From assembly GCF_003201815.1 (NCBI RefSeq), contig NZ_QJKB01000002.1:310001-374000 (forward strand): a stretch of 64,000 nt of DNA, in the 5' to 3' direction. Below the pieces are notes generated by a model. That model was not told the origin of the DNA and ran no database searches. It saw only the letters and a program-made list of their open reading frames with translations. Position 1 is the stretch's first letter. Each line of letters opens with the position of its first letter. Source of the stretch: Undibacterium pigrum. Lineage in GTDB: Bacteria; Pseudomonadota; Gammaproteobacteria; Burkholderiales; Burkholderiaceae_D. Made by a program: the position numbers and the translations under genes. Below, one piece after another: positions 33,984 to 44,112 of this stretch.

Positions 33984-34489
33984 GTTTTTTATGGCCGGAA
34001 TTAACTGCCTTGGGGCAACATTTCTCAGTGGCTTATTGAAGTCTTGCTTTGATATGCTTTATTCCCCGCTCTTTTTTGGTGCAATACTCTTAGTCTTAAT
34101 CTTAGTATAGATATATGTAGAGCAAAAAATGGCGCAATACCAAATATTAATTTTGTGGAAAGTATTTGAAGCTTAAACCCCGCTCAAAAAATATTTGCCC
34201 CGATTTTGAAACTTCACTGGCAATTAATAGTCCAAGCCTCACGGCCCTCTGTGTATATATCGCATTGTCATAGGCAACTGTTGTTTTTCTGCCGCTTGCA
34301 TTCTATCAATATTGACAATGGAAACGCTTAAATGTTCTCATGCTGAGGCAAATTTTTTGAAAGAAATTTCTCAAAATTTTCCTCACGTCGAAAAAAATTT
34401 CCATTTTTATTTGGCGGTTTTGCAAATCAACAAATTTTGTTAAGTTGTCACAAAAGTTGTTAGGAACACATATATAACGGAGCGCAATA
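33984..34489 (+). promoter_or_regulatory. long AT-rich leader of the first TonB receptor gene
   Basis: About 500 bp without a gene, clearly richer in A and T than the flanking genes. It should carry the promoter and a long 5' leader of the receptor gene. Words TTGGTGCAATAC (about 34076) and GCGCAATACCAA (about 34132) are similar in reverse setting. I cannot name a riboswitch or operator. The ribosome-binding sequence ACGGAG lies just before 34490. Confidence 0.5.
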
Positions 34490-37276
34490 ATGATAAGAGA
34501 AAAAACGATATCCAGATCGGTACGATTGATCTGTTCTAGTGGTTTGCTGTTGAGCATGGGTATGCTGGCCCAGCCAGGCTTCGCGCAAGAAGCTGTACAA
34601 AAAGTTGAAATTACTGGTTCCAGTATTAAACGTACTGAAACTGAAGGTGTTGCAACGACCCAGATTCTGAGCCGTAAAGACATCGAGCAAACCGGCAAAA
34701 CTTCCATCGCTGACGTAGTCCGCAGTATCTCTGCAGATAACAACGGCAGTATCAGTGGTTCTTTCACTAACGGCTTTGCCGGTAGTGCTTCCGGCGTTTC
34801 CCTGCGTGGCTTGAGCGTCAGCTCCACACTGGTGCTGATCAATGGTCGCCGCACTGCGCCTTATGGCTTTGGTGATGACGGTCAACGTAGCTTCGTCGAT
34901 TTGAACTCCATCCCTCTGGATGCAGTTGATCGCATCGAAATTCTGAAAGACGGCGCTTCCGCCATTTATGGTTCCGACGCTATTGCAGGCGTGGTTAACG
35001 TTATCCTGCGCCAAAACTACATTGGCCAATCTGTATCCGCCAATATCGGTCAATCCTCCCGTGGCGATGGTCGTGTAATGAGCGCTTCCGCAGCTGTTGG
35101 TTTTGGTAATCTGCAACAAGACAAATACAATGTCTTCATGACGATTGATGCCAAGAAACAAGAAAGAATCTGGCAAAAAGACCGTAGCGACTATATCGGC
35201 CAGGCCGATGCACGCCCTTGGGGTGGTCGCGACCAACGTGCTGGTCAAATTACTTCTGGTAACGGTGGCGGCTCCAACTTCCTGGGCACAGTTCGTCCAG
35301 TGAATGCTGCTGGTGGCGCGATTGCTGGCGTTGCAGGGAATGTCAAACAGTTGCCAGGTACTTGCTCTGCTGCAAATCTGGATCCAGTTGGCGGCACATC
35401 ACTCGACAACGCCCTGGGCGGTTGCTTGTGGGACCCAGTGCAGTACCAAACTATTCAGCCTGAAACAGAAAACCTGAATCTGTATGCGCGCGGTACTTTT
35501 GCCATCAATGACAAAACTACAGCATACACAGAATTGGGCTTGTTCAATAGCAAGGCAAAAACACAGACAACACCATCCGGTCTGACCGGCGCTGGCTTTG
35601 ATCTGGTGAATGCCCGCGTTAACAACACCAATACTGGTCCTGACCAGTTGTTGTTGCCTATCGGCCATCCAGACAATCCTTTTGCTGACAATCGCGCACG
35701 TCCACGCTGGGTAGATGCAGCACGTCCACGTACTGCTGACCTGGAAACTACAGTTACCCGTTTCCTGGCTGGTGTAAAAGGCACAGTTGCTGAATGGGAT
35801 TACGACGCAGGTTTCCTGTATGCTGAAAGCAAAACAGACAAGACACAAAACGGTTACTACCGTCAGTCTGCTCTGAAAGCAGCAGTAGCAAATGGTACTT
35901 TCCGTATTGGTCAAGGCCGTGTAAATACTCCTGCAGTATTGGCGCTGGTTTCTCCAACACTGCAAAACTCCGGCGTGACGAAGAGCACATCGGTAGACTT
36001 CAAAGCAACTCGTGAACTGGCGCAATTGCCAGGCGGCGCTTTGGGTATTGCGGTTGGTGCAGAATATCGCAAAGAAGAAACCAACAGCGATCCTACGCCA
36101 TACACAAATATCAATGATATCGCTGGTCTGGGTTACTCCGCTTCCAAGGGTTCCCGCAATGTGACTGCGCTGTACACAGAGATGGCAATTCCTGTCTTGA
36201 AATCCCTGGAATTCCAGTTGGCTGCCCGTACAGATAAATACTCTGACTATGGTCGTTCCACAACACCAAAAGCAGGCTTCAAGTTCACTCCGACCAATAC
36301 CGTCGCATTCCGTGGTACTTATGCTGAAGGTTTCCGTGCTCCTAGCGCGGCAGAGAATGGTGATAGTGCTGTAGCTGCATTTACCAACATTCCTAGTGAT
36401 CCAGTACGTTGCGCAGTGACCAAACTGCCTATCGACTGCTCTTCACAACAAGTTGGTGCGATCACTGTTGGTAACAAAAACATCAAGCCAGAAACATCCA
36501 AGAGCTATAGCCTTGGCTTCGTTGTAGAACCAGTCAAGAACTTCAGTATCTCCCTGGACTGGTGGAAAATTGTCCGTGACGGCGAAATCGGTGGCTCTGA
36601 TCCTAGCGCGATTGTTACCAATCCAGCTGGTTACCCAGACGCACAAATCGTTCGTGGCGAAGCAACTACCAACTTCCCTGGCCTGGCTGGTCCTATCCTG
36701 ATGGTGAAAGCGCCTTACCTGAATGCTGGTAAGACACAAACATCCGGTCTGGATCTGGATATGCGCAGCAAGTTTGACCTGGGCGCTAACGGCAAGTTGA
36801 ATGCAGGCCTGGTTGTCACTTACATGCATGAATTCAAGCGTACCGATGCTGATGGTACTACGCATGAATTTGCTGGCACTCACGGTGACATCAACCTGTC
36901 AGGTAACGGCGGTACACCACGCACTAAAGTCAGCTTCAGCCTGGGCTGGGACCGTGGTCCTTGGACAGTGTCTGGTAACGTGAACCACGTATCGAGCATC
37001 AGCGACACCAATGAAATCGGTGGCGACTGTATCGATACTGACGCAAACCACAACCCTTACCTGGGTTGCCGTATTGCTGCATTCACGACAGTTGATGTGT
37101 TCGGTAAATGGAAGTATTCCAAAAACCTGGAATTCACAGCATCCATCACTAACTTGTTCGACAAGATGGCACCGTTGGACGTCCAGACTTATGGCCGTAT
37201 CAACTACAACCCATCCCTGCATCAGTCCGGCGCAGTTGGCCGTTACTGGAACATCGGTGCTCGTTACACATTCTAA
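34490..37276 (+). CDS. TonB-dependent outer-membrane receptor
   Basis: A 928-residue outer-membrane importer. A signal peptide (LICSSGLLLSMGMLAQPGFA) is followed by a TonB box region VQKVEITGSSIKR, a plug domain (about 55-165: SIADVVRSI, SGVSLRGL, TLVLINGRR, AIYGSDAIAGVVNVIL) and a beta barrel ending in the aromatic C-terminal strand (RYTF) needed for assembly. Receptors with the ITGSSIKR start form large families in Oxalobacteraceae, and their substrates (peptides or glycans) are mostly unproven. Codons such as GGT, CGT, GCT and ACA dominate compared with neighbours, which suggests high expression. A paralog follows 1 kb downstream. Confidence 0.96.
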   Translation: MIREKTISRSVRLICSSGLLLSMGMLAQPGFAQEAVQKVEITGSSIKRTETEGVATTQILSRKDIEQTGKTSIADVVRSISADNNGSISGSFTNGFAGSASGVSLRGLSVSSTLVLINGRRTAPYGFGDDGQRSFVDLNSIPLDAVDRIEILKDGASAIYGSDAIAGVVNVILRQNYIGQSVSANIGQSSRGDGRVMSASAAVGFGNLQQDKYNVFMTIDAKKQERIWQKDRSDYIGQADARPWGGRDQRAGQITSGNGGGSNFLGTVRPVNAAGGAIAGVAGNVKQLPGTCSAANLDPVGGTSLDNALGGCLWDPVQYQTIQPETENLNLYARGTFAINDKTTAYTELGLFNSKAKTQTTPSGLTGAGFDLVNARVNNTNTGPDQLLLPIGHPDNPFADNRARPRWVDAARPRTADLETTVTRFLAGVKGTVAEWDYDAGFLYAESKTDKTQNGYYRQSALKAAVANGTFRIGQGRVNTPAVLALVSPTLQNSGVTKSTSVDFKATRELAQLPGGALGIAVGAEYRKEETNSDPTPYTNINDIAGLGYSASKGSRNVTALYTEMAIPVLKSLEFQLAARTDKYSDYGRSTTPKAGFKFTPTNTVAFRGTYAEGFRAPSAAENGDSAVAAFTNIPSDPVRCAVTKLPIDCSSQQVGAITVGNKNIKPETSKSYSLGFVVEPVKNFSISLDWWKIVRDGEIGGSDPSAIVTNPAGYPDAQIVRGEATTNFPGLAGPILMVKAPYLNAGKTQTSGLDLDMRSKFDLGANGKLNAGLVVTYMHEFKRTDADGTTHEFAGTHGDINLSGNGGTPRTKVSFSLGWDRGPWTVSGNVNHVSSISDTNEIGGDCIDTDANHNPYLGCRIAAFTTVDVFGKWKYSKNLEFTASITNLFDKMAPLDVQTYGRINYNPSLHQSGAVGRYWNIGARYTF

Positions 37277-37354
37277 TGTTGTAGCAGCCTATGTTTAAGT
37301 AGTGCCGATGGCGGATTTGTAGTCCCGTTCATGGCACTGCCTGCAGTGCTGAAT

Positions 37355-37386
37355 AAGAACCCCGCAAGCTTGCTTGCGGGGTTCTT
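37355..37386 (+). terminator. strong rho-independent terminator
   Basis: Fourteen-base perfect stem AAGAACCCCGCAAG / CTTGCGGGGTTCTT with a four-base loop CTTG, about 80 bp after the receptor gene. Confidence 0.92.
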
Positions 37387-38347
37387 TCATTTTCAGGACC
37401 ATGGAAACCATACAGCGCAAGTTTTTGCGAGATGCTGGGAGTAAGGGGCTGGATAGCGCAGGCGGCTAAGCCCAGCAGATGTGACGCAGGTTTGCTGCCA
37501 CACACTGGCTTCTGGCACTGCCACGTGAGTTTTCCCTGGAGCGGCAGAGATAGCCACGTGCTGCACCTGACGACAAGGTCTATGCTTAAAACACTGGCAG
37601 ATATTGGACTTATCCTATATGGGGCACGGGCTTTGCCAAGTCAAATCTGGGCAGGAATTGCAGTTTTCTTGTGTGCCAGCAGCATCACAAAAAGTGTCAT
37701 TAATGCAAATAATCAATGACTGCTGATATCCGGAATTGTTGTTCTTAAGAGACAGCTACAAAAGTTGTACATACCAATCTTTAGTGCTGCCGGGAAATGA
37801 AATTTGCCCATTATTTTTCTTGGTGAACTGCTAAGCACTTTATCCATGGTTCAGACATGGGAAAAAAGCTGGCAAGGCATCCCCAAAATTGTGCAAAGAA
37901 AAAAGTCATCCAATTTTTATACTGAAAATTAACTTTCGAGGACTTGATAATTCTGAGCGGAAAAAAATAGCTAAATTAAATATAAATGTTTTGGTGCGAC
38001 GTAATTTAACAACACATCTTCTTGCCTTGTTTAACATTTCGAATCATTAAAGTTGATCCGCTTCTTCTTATGCCAAATGCAAGTCTAGAAATAAATTTGT
38101 GAAGCTTGACACCTAAGTTTTCAAATGGTTCCATAAATAAGGAGATTTTTTTACGGAATAAAAAAAGCAAAAAAGAAGTATCAAGTCGATCTACAAAAAA
38201 AGCACTGATACCTACTCTTTTTGCAGTTTCTGTAAAAAAAACCCAACAGAAAAATTTTGCTACCGAGGCAAATAGGGGGTTCTGATGAAATATCAGGATC
38301 TTGCCCAGGTAGCATCGCTCATCAGTTCCATTTTTGGGGGTTTAGTC
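37387..38347 (+). promoter_or_regulatory. long intergenic region and leader of the second TonB receptor
   Basis: Almost 1 kb with no convincing gene. The first 330 bp have GC content like coding DNA and contain a frame of 95 codons (37432-37719) whose second half encodes a hydrophobic stretch (IWAGIAVFLCASSITKSV); I rate it unlikely to be a gene. The last 600 bp are AT-rich and should hold the promoter and leader. The word TTTTGGTGCGACG here (about 37990) recurs before the phasin promoter (53132). Confidence 0.5.
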
Positions 38348-41215
38348 ATGGTAGAAAAAATGTTGGCCCGATCAGTACGCCTGATGTGTTTGGGTGGTTT
38401 TGCGGTCGGCGCAAGTTTGCTGGCACAGCCAGCGATGTCGCAAGACGCAGTGCAAAAAGTGGAAATTACCGGTTCCTCGATCAAACGGATAGCACAAGAA
38501 GGCGCATTGCCTGTGCAAACCCTGAGCCGTAAAGACATAGAACAAAGTGGCGTCAATAACGTGGCTGACCTGGTCGCTGCTTTACCAGCCATGCAAGGCT
38601 TCATTACCGCATCTGCGTCGGTCAACGGTGGTGGCGCTGGTCGCCAGTCTGCCTCTATCCACGCTATTGGTACTGACTACACCCTGGTGCTGTTAAATGG
38701 TCGCCGCATGGCACCATATGGCACAGGCAGTGCGGTGAATCTGGGCAGCATTCCTTTATCTGCAGTTGAACGCGTAGAGATTCTGACCGACGGTGCATCC
38801 ACCCTGTATGGTTCAGACGCGATTGCCGGTGTTATCAACTTCATCCTGAAAAAAAATCAGACCGACCTGAACGTAGAAGCAACCCTGACCAGCCCGCAAC
38901 AAAAAGGTGGTCGCAGCGGCAACTTCTCTATCTCCAAAGGTTTTGGTGATCCTGACAAAGATGGTTTCAATGTCTTGTTTGCCTATAGCCATGATGAGCA
39001 AAAAGCGCTGGAAGCAACGCAACGTGATTTTTCCAAATCTGGCGTAGCGAGATTCATGAAAGATGGCAAGCATTACGCTACCTGGCAAACCAGTATCAAC
39101 TCGACACCAGCCAATGCCGACATCTATGATTCCCTGGGCAATAACGCGACTTTCTCTCCAGACCTGGTGAATACCAACAAATGTAATGGCCCTAATACGT
39201 TTGCGCGTGGTGGCGTCTGCCGCTATGACTATGCGTCTACCGTGCAATTGCTGCCAGAACTGAAACGCGACAGCTTCTTTGCTTCCGGCAATTTGAAACT
39301 GGGCAAGGACACCACATTGTTTGGTGAACTGGTCATGTCCAATTTCTCCAACAAGGCACGTTATGCTGCACCAGCCCAGCCTCTGACAACTTTCAGTACA
39401 GATCCTGTCACCGGCCAAAAAGTCATCAACCCGAATTACATCGGTGCCTACAACAAATCAGTAGTTCCGCTGCTGGCAGGACAAGGCATTAATCCTAATG
39501 ATGTGACTGATGCATTCTTCTACTATCGTGCCAATGATGCAGGCGGCCGCGCTGATGATTATCAAACTGAAGCCCGTCATCTGGTGCTGGGTATAGACAG
39601 CAACTACCTCGGCTGGGATCTGGGTGCCAGCTATACGCATTCCGAAAACACTGAGAAAGATGATGCTGTTTCCGGTTACATGAGCGCCAACCGTTTCGAT
39701 GCTTTGGTTAAGTCCGGTGCTTACAATCCTTATATCGTCAACCAGAATGCAGCTTCCATCCTGGCACCTGCGGTATTGAAAGAAAACCTCGGCATTACCA
39801 AATCCAAGATTGACGTACTGAGCGCGCATGCTTCCAAAGAATTGTTTGACATGAGTGGCGGCAAAGCGCAACTGGGCTTGGGTGCAGATATGACCAAGCA
39901 GTCTTTCAACGACGCGCCTAGCGAACTGTCACAAGGTCCTGGCCCTCAGCATCCAGCATGGACAGATGTCATCATCGGTGGTGGTACTGGTTCTCAGGGT
40001 CTGGTTGCTTCCCGCAAGAGCTGGGGTACTTTCGGCGAATTGCTGATGCCTGTCATCAAGAACCTGGATCTCACAGCAGCCGTTCGTTATGACAGCTATG
40101 ACGCAGTCAAGAAAGACAATGTCAGCTATGACGTCAATGGCAATGCTTCTCAGCCTGGTACGCAAGGTATTTCCGTGTCCAAGGCAACTTATAAATTGTC
40201 TGCACGTTATCAGCCTTTGCAAAACCTGATGCTGCGCGGCTCTTATGGCACAGGCTTCAAGGCACCGACACTGAATGATATTTCTGATCCGTTGAAGAAT
40301 GATGGTTCTTCCAACTTCTTCCCTTGCCCTATCACCAAGCCTACAGATCCACGTTTCGCATATTGCCGTGGCACTGCTGAATATGGCCTGCTGAAAAAAG
40401 GTAATCCAAGCACAGGTTCAGATGCACTGAAAGCAGAAGAATCCAAACAGGCAGCATTCGGCTTCCGTTTCGAGCCAGTCAGCAGCTTGTCCCTGGGTCT
40501 GGACTGGTGGGATGTCAAACTGAAAAACCAAATCCAGAAATTGTCTCAGGATCTGGTTTTCACAACACCAGCACTGGCTGAACAATACATCTCTCTGTAC
40601 TATGATCCTATCCAGAAATCCAAAGTTCTGGTCGCCAATCGTAGCCCTGTGAATCTGGCCAGCTCACGTTACTCTGGTCTGGACTGGGATGCAACGTTCA
40701 AAACAGCTTTGCCTATCGGTAAGCTGAGTATGAACTGGTCGGGTACTTACATGCTGACTGCAGAAAAAGATGTACCCGGTGCCGCCAAGGAAAGCAGTAT
40801 CGGTCGCTTCGACTCTTATGATGATGTGACTTTCCGCATTATTTCCAGGCTTGTGACTTCCTTGAAAGTATCCGATCAATATACTCATAGCCTGACTATG
40901 AACTATCGTTCCGGTTACCACGATAAAGTCGCTAAAGCAGATGATGGCTATGTCCGTGCCGTGAATGCTGATGGTTCTGTTGGTGGTCTGGTAGATATGA
41001 CACGTGATGTCAGCAACTACATGACGTTTGATTATCAATTGCAAGCCAAACCTATCAAGAACCTGACAATTACTGGCGGTATCCGTAATCTGTTCAATGT
41101 AGATCCACCATTCACTATCCGTAATACTGGTGGTGGTAATCAAGTTGGTTACGATGGTCGTTACACCGATCCTCTGGGCCGTACTTTCTACGTCACAGCT
41201 GCCTATAAATATTGA
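38348..41215 (+). CDS. TonB-dependent outer-membrane receptor, paralog of the preceding one
   Basis: A 955-residue receptor. The start at 38348 (MVEKMLARSVRLMC) aligns with the paralog start (MIREKTISRSVRLIC) and has GGGGG seven bases upstream; a second ATG at 38285 would add 21 residues. The signal peptide ends at PAMSQ. Then come the TonB box VQKVEITGSSIKR, the plug (TLVLLNGRRMAPYG, STLYGSDAIAGVINFIL) and the barrel ending FYVTAAYKY. The N-terminal 30 residues of the mature protein are nearly the same as in the paralog, while the barrel differs, as expected for receptors that share the TonB machinery but import different ligands. No exbB, exbD or tonB gene is nearby. Confidence 0.95.
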   Translation: MVEKMLARSVRLMCLGGFAVGASLLAQPAMSQDAVQKVEITGSSIKRIAQEGALPVQTLSRKDIEQSGVNNVADLVAALPAMQGFITASASVNGGGAGRQSASIHAIGTDYTLVLLNGRRMAPYGTGSAVNLGSIPLSAVERVEILTDGASTLYGSDAIAGVINFILKKNQTDLNVEATLTSPQQKGGRSGNFSISKGFGDPDKDGFNVLFAYSHDEQKALEATQRDFSKSGVARFMKDGKHYATWQTSINSTPANADIYDSLGNNATFSPDLVNTNKCNGPNTFARGGVCRYDYASTVQLLPELKRDSFFASGNLKLGKDTTLFGELVMSNFSNKARYAAPAQPLTTFSTDPVTGQKVINPNYIGAYNKSVVPLLAGQGINPNDVTDAFFYYRANDAGGRADDYQTEARHLVLGIDSNYLGWDLGASYTHSENTEKDDAVSGYMSANRFDALVKSGAYNPYIVNQNAASILAPAVLKENLGITKSKIDVLSAHASKELFDMSGGKAQLGLGADMTKQSFNDAPSELSQGPGPQHPAWTDVIIGGGTGSQGLVASRKSWGTFGELLMPVIKNLDLTAAVRYDSYDAVKKDNVSYDVNGNASQPGTQGISVSKATYKLSARYQPLQNLMLRGSYGTGFKAPTLNDISDPLKNDGSSNFFPCPITKPTDPRFAYCRGTAEYGLLKKGNPSTGSDALKAEESKQAAFGFRFEPVSSLSLGLDWWDVKLKNQIQKLSQDLVFTTPALAEQYISLYYDPIQKSKVLVANRSPVNLASSRYSGLDWDATFKTALPIGKLSMNWSGTYMLTAEKDVPGAAKESSIGRFDSYDDVTFRIISRLVTSLKVSDQYTHSLTMNYRSGYHDKVAKADDGYVRAVNADGSVGGLVDMTRDVSNYMTFDYQLQAKPIKNLTITGGIRNLFNVDPPFTIRNTGGGNQVGYDGRYTDPLGRTFYVTAAYKY

Positions 41216-41244
41216 TCAATTTGTTCATACTTATATAAACAGAC

Positions 41245-41274
41245 AAAAAAACCCGGACATGTCCGGGTTTTTTT
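41245..41274 (+). terminator. rho-independent terminator of the second receptor
   Basis: Fully self-complementary AAAAAAACCCGGACA / TGTCCGGGTTTTTTT, 30 bp after the stop codon. Confidence 0.93.
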
Positions 41275-41758
41275 CATTTTTTTTCAAATCACCAAACAAT
41301 TTTGAAAATATTTTTTCTTGCCCCTCTCATAAGACCACTGGCTATTTTGGCAAGAGAGTCATTTGCCAATAAAACGATCTTGCCATGGGGAAATTGAGAA
41401 AAATGTGAACAAAATTTAGTCAGCTGCCAAGCTAGGCAAGTATAGTTTTCTGCGCAAAAAATAAGCAAATCTGCAGGCCTGCATAAATGCAAATAATTTC
41501 TTTCCCACCTCACTTTCAAGGGGCGGGCATACCAGTAAAAAGCCCTTGCTACTGAGAAAAATTCGAGTATATTTCTAACTTTATCGTTTGCTTTTCCCTT
41601 GATTGAGCAGCTTTTTTCCAATAAATGCCAGTTATTTTGCATTTGTAAAAAAAAGTGTCCTGGCGGCAATTATGTGTGTTGGAGCAAGCAATCAGAGTAG
41701 TATTTCTTAAGATATTAATTCTCACCTTCCTCAACCATTTTTCACACCAGTCAAGCAA
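41275..41758. other. AT-rich intergenic region before the chemoreceptor gene
   Basis: About 480 bp. Two minus-strand frames (126 and 69 codons) are open here but are rich in Cys, Trp and Phe and have no start signals, so I do not call them. No flagellar sigma-28 promoter of the expected form was found. Confidence 0.5.
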
Positions 41759-43501
41759 ATGAATTTATCAAAAATGACAGTAAGTAAACGTCTGGGGCTG
41801 GGCTTTGCTCTGGTTTTAACGTTTTTAATTGCGGTAACCGTTGTCGGTATATCGAGAATGGCGCAAATCCAGGGCAGGCTGGAAAAGATAGTTAATGTCA
41901 GCAATGCCGAGACGCGTCTGGCACTGGATATGCGTGCCATCGTGTATGACCGCATGGTGTCGCTGCGCAACCTGACTCTGTTGAATGATGCGGCAGACAT
42001 GGAGCCAGAGCTGAAAAAAATCGCCGAGCAAAACAAGCAATATGCTGCTGCCGATGAAAAGCTGAGCAAGCTGGCGGCAGAAGAAGGTGCAAACAGCGGT
42101 GAGAAAAAAAGCTTGCTGGGTAAATTGAAGGAAGCTGAAACTGCAGCAGCATCCCTGCCAGCAAAAGCCCAGGAACTGGGCCTGGCCAATAATGCCGAAG
42201 CAGCCACGATCACCCTGATCAAGAAACTCCGCCCGGTACAGAAAAAATGGCTTGATACCCTGGATGAACTGGTTACGCTGGAAGACAAGCTCAATACCCA
42301 GACAGCAGAAGAAGCCAGCTCCGCTTTCAAGGCCGCGACTACCCTGATGCTGGCACTGGGTGGCCTGGCACTCGCGGCAGGTATATTTGCCGCTTTCGCG
42401 ATCAGCCGCAGCCTGTTGAAGCAGCTTGGTGGTGAACCTGGCTATGCGGCACGCATTGCAGGACAAATCGCTGCAGGCGAACTGACGGCGCCTATCGATC
42501 TGACGCATGGTGACAATGACAGCTTGCTGTTTGAAATGAAAAACATGCGCGACAGCCTGGTGAACATCGTCGCGCAAGTACGCAATGGTACTGACACCAT
42601 CGCCACCGCTTCCAGTGAAATCGCCTCAGGTAACCTGGACTTGTCTTCCCGCACTGAGCAACAAGCCAGCTCGCTGGAAAAAACCACATCGTCGATGAAA
42701 GAACTGACGACCACGGTCAAACAAAATGCTGACAATGCCCGCGAAGCCAACCAACTGGCAGCATCGGCATCTGAAGTCGCACGTCAGGGTGGCGTGGTAG
42801 TGGCCCAGGTGGTTGATACCATGGGTTCCATCAATGAGTCTTCCAAGAAAATTGTCGATATCATCAGCGTTATTGATGGCATTGCCTTCCAGACCAATAT
42901 CCTGGCCCTGAATGCTGCGGTAGAAGCTGCCCGTGCCGGTGAACAGGGCCGTGGCTTTGCCGTGGTTGCGGCTGAAGTGCGCAACCTGGCACAACGTAGC
43001 GCTGCTGCCGCCAAAGAAATCAAAACCCTGATTGGTACTTCGGTAGAGAAAGTTGAAATTGGTACCAAGCTGGTTGGTCAGGCCGGTGTCACAATAGATC
43101 AGGTAGTATCAAGCGTCAAACATGTGACCGACATCATTGCAGAAATCAGTGCCGCCAGCCAGGAACAAAGCGTCGGTATTGAACATGTCAATCATGCCAT
43201 CATAGAAATGGATAGCATGACCCAGCAAAATGCCGCCCTGGTGGAAGAGGCTGCTGCTGCTGCGCAAAGCTTACAAGACCAGGCTTCCGAGCTGGCGAAA
43301 GTGGTCAGCATTTTCAAATTGCATGCAGGCGAACGTGTGCAGCAAATGTCTGCACCAGCTCCACAAGTCTCAGCTCGCCGTGTCGAGCCAGTGGCCATCA
43401 AGCCTAAAGCCAGAAGCACGGTAAAATCCCTGCCCGCAGCAAAAGCCGCACCGAAAAAAGCTGCTGCTGTGAACAGTAAAGATGAGTGGGAAGAGTTCTG
43501 A
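41759..43501 (+). CDS. methyl-accepting chemotaxis protein
   Basis: A 580-residue chemoreceptor. A membrane segment (about 11-31) leads to a periplasmic four-helix ligand-binding domain, a second membrane segment (about 193-213), a HAMP domain and the signalling helices. The hairpin tip [20 protein letters not shown] is near residue 390, and methylation-type Gln/Glu pairs flank it. The C-terminus ends DEWEEF, which fits the xWxxF tethering sequence bound by the receptor-modifying enzymes CheR and CheB. No che genes are next to it. It could sense amino acids or dicarboxylates like other 4HB receptors; the ligand is not shown. Confidence 0.95.
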   Translation: MNLSKMTVSKRLGLGFALVLTFLIAVTVVGISRMAQIQGRLEKIVNVSNAETRLALDMRAIVYDRMVSLRNLTLLNDAADMEPELKKIAEQNKQYAAADEKLSKLAAEEGANSGEKKSLLGKLKEAETAAASLPAKAQELGLANNAEAATITLIKKLRPVQKKWLDTLDELVTLEDKLNTQTAEEASSAFKAATTLMLALGGLALAAGIFAAFAISRSLLKQLGGEPGYAARIAGQIAAGELTAPIDLTHGDNDSLLFEMKNMRDSLVNIVAQVRNGTDTIATASSEIASGNLDLSSRTEQQASSLEKTTSSMKELTTTVKQNADNAREANQLAASASEVARQGGVVVAQVVDTMGSINESSKKIVDIISVIDGIAFQTNILALNAAVEAARAGEQGRGFAVVAAEVRNLAQRSAAAAKEIKTLIGTSVEKVEIGTKLVGQAGVTIDQVVSSVKHVTDIIAEISAASQEQSVGIEHVNHAIIEMDSMTQQNAALVEEAAAAAQSLQDQASELAKVVSIFKLHAGERVQQMSAPAPQVSARRVEPVAIKPKARSTVKSLPAAKAAPKKAAAVNSKDEWEEF

Positions 43502-43644
43502 TCCAGGCAGTGAAATGCCAGCACTTCAATATTGATCTATGAAGTGAAGACAGACACTAAGACGCCAATTGTTGCGAATAGTGTCTGGCCTTGAAATCTG
43601 TTGGAAATTTTTTATACTGAATAAAAATGCATAAGAAAATCTCT

Positions 43645-43989
43645 ATGAAACCTCAAATATCTATTCTCATTTCATCCCTGTTGCTGGCAGTCAGCGCCTC
43701 GGTCATGGCGGCGGAAACTCCACCTGTCATGGACAGTAAATCCTGTGAACCACCAAAGTATCCAAAAGCTGCCCTGATGAATGAAGAAACAGGCACAGTC
43801 TCCATGGGCTTTCTGGTTGGTGCAGATGGCAAGGTAGTTGATTCCAAAGTCGAGAAATCCAGCGGTTCCAAGAGTCTCGACAAGGCTGCGCTGACAGCCC
43901 TGAGCCAATGCAAATTCAAGCCAGGCACCAAGGATGGCAAGCCTGATCAATTATGGGCAAAAGTGGATTTTGTCTGGAAGCTTGAGTAA
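43645..43989 (+). CDS. small periplasmic protein with a TonB C-terminal domain
   Basis: A 114-residue protein: a cleavable signal peptide (ISILISSLLLAVSASVMAA) followed directly by a TonB C-terminal domain (PPKYPKAALMNEETGTVSMGFLVGADGKVVDSKVEKSSG, then LDKAALTALSQCKFKPG). It has no uncleaved membrane anchor and no proline-rich spacer, so it cannot act as a normal TonB energy transducer. The Cys in SCEPPKYP and in SQCKFKPG might form a disulfide. ATG at 43645 is chosen to begin the signal; 43627 would add six residues. It lies between the chemoreceptor and the M3 peptidase, near the two TonB receptors. Possible role: a competitor or partner for TonB boxes. Confidence 0.88.
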   Translation: MKPQISILISSLLLAVSASVMAAETPPVMDSKSCEPPKYPKAALMNEETGTVSMGFLVGADGKVVDSKVEKSSGSKSLDKAALTALSQCKFKPGTKDGKPDQLWAKVDFVWKLE

Positions 43990-44016
43990 CCGCAGCTGAG
44001 ATATCAGGTACTAATG

Positions 44017-44045
44017 AAAACAGGGGACTTCATGTCCCCTGTTTT
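44017..44045 (+). terminator. rho-independent terminator
   Basis: Stem AAAACAGGGGAC / GTCCCCTGTTTT with loop TTCAT, then a T run, 27 bp after the TonB-domain gene. A predicted frame over this spot (44014-44223) is spurious. Confidence 0.92.
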
Positions 44046-44112
44046 TTTGTCACTGCCAATTAGCAAACTGAACAGTGCAGCTCAGTTTGCTGAATTTGCT
44101 GATCAATCAGGC

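Noticed and set aside
34140..34489. Riboswitch in the leader of the first TonB receptor
   Set aside because: No cobalamin, TPP or other known core motif could be read.
37432..37719. 95-codon frame between the two TonB receptors
   Set aside because: Composition is not protein-like in the first half and no start signal is seen; a shorter hydrophobic part from 37582 cannot be fully excluded.
41289..41758. Two minus-strand frames of 126 and 69 codons before the chemoreceptor gene
   Set aside because: They are rich in Cys, Trp and Phe, overlap each other and lack start signals; typical of AT-rich intergenic DNA.
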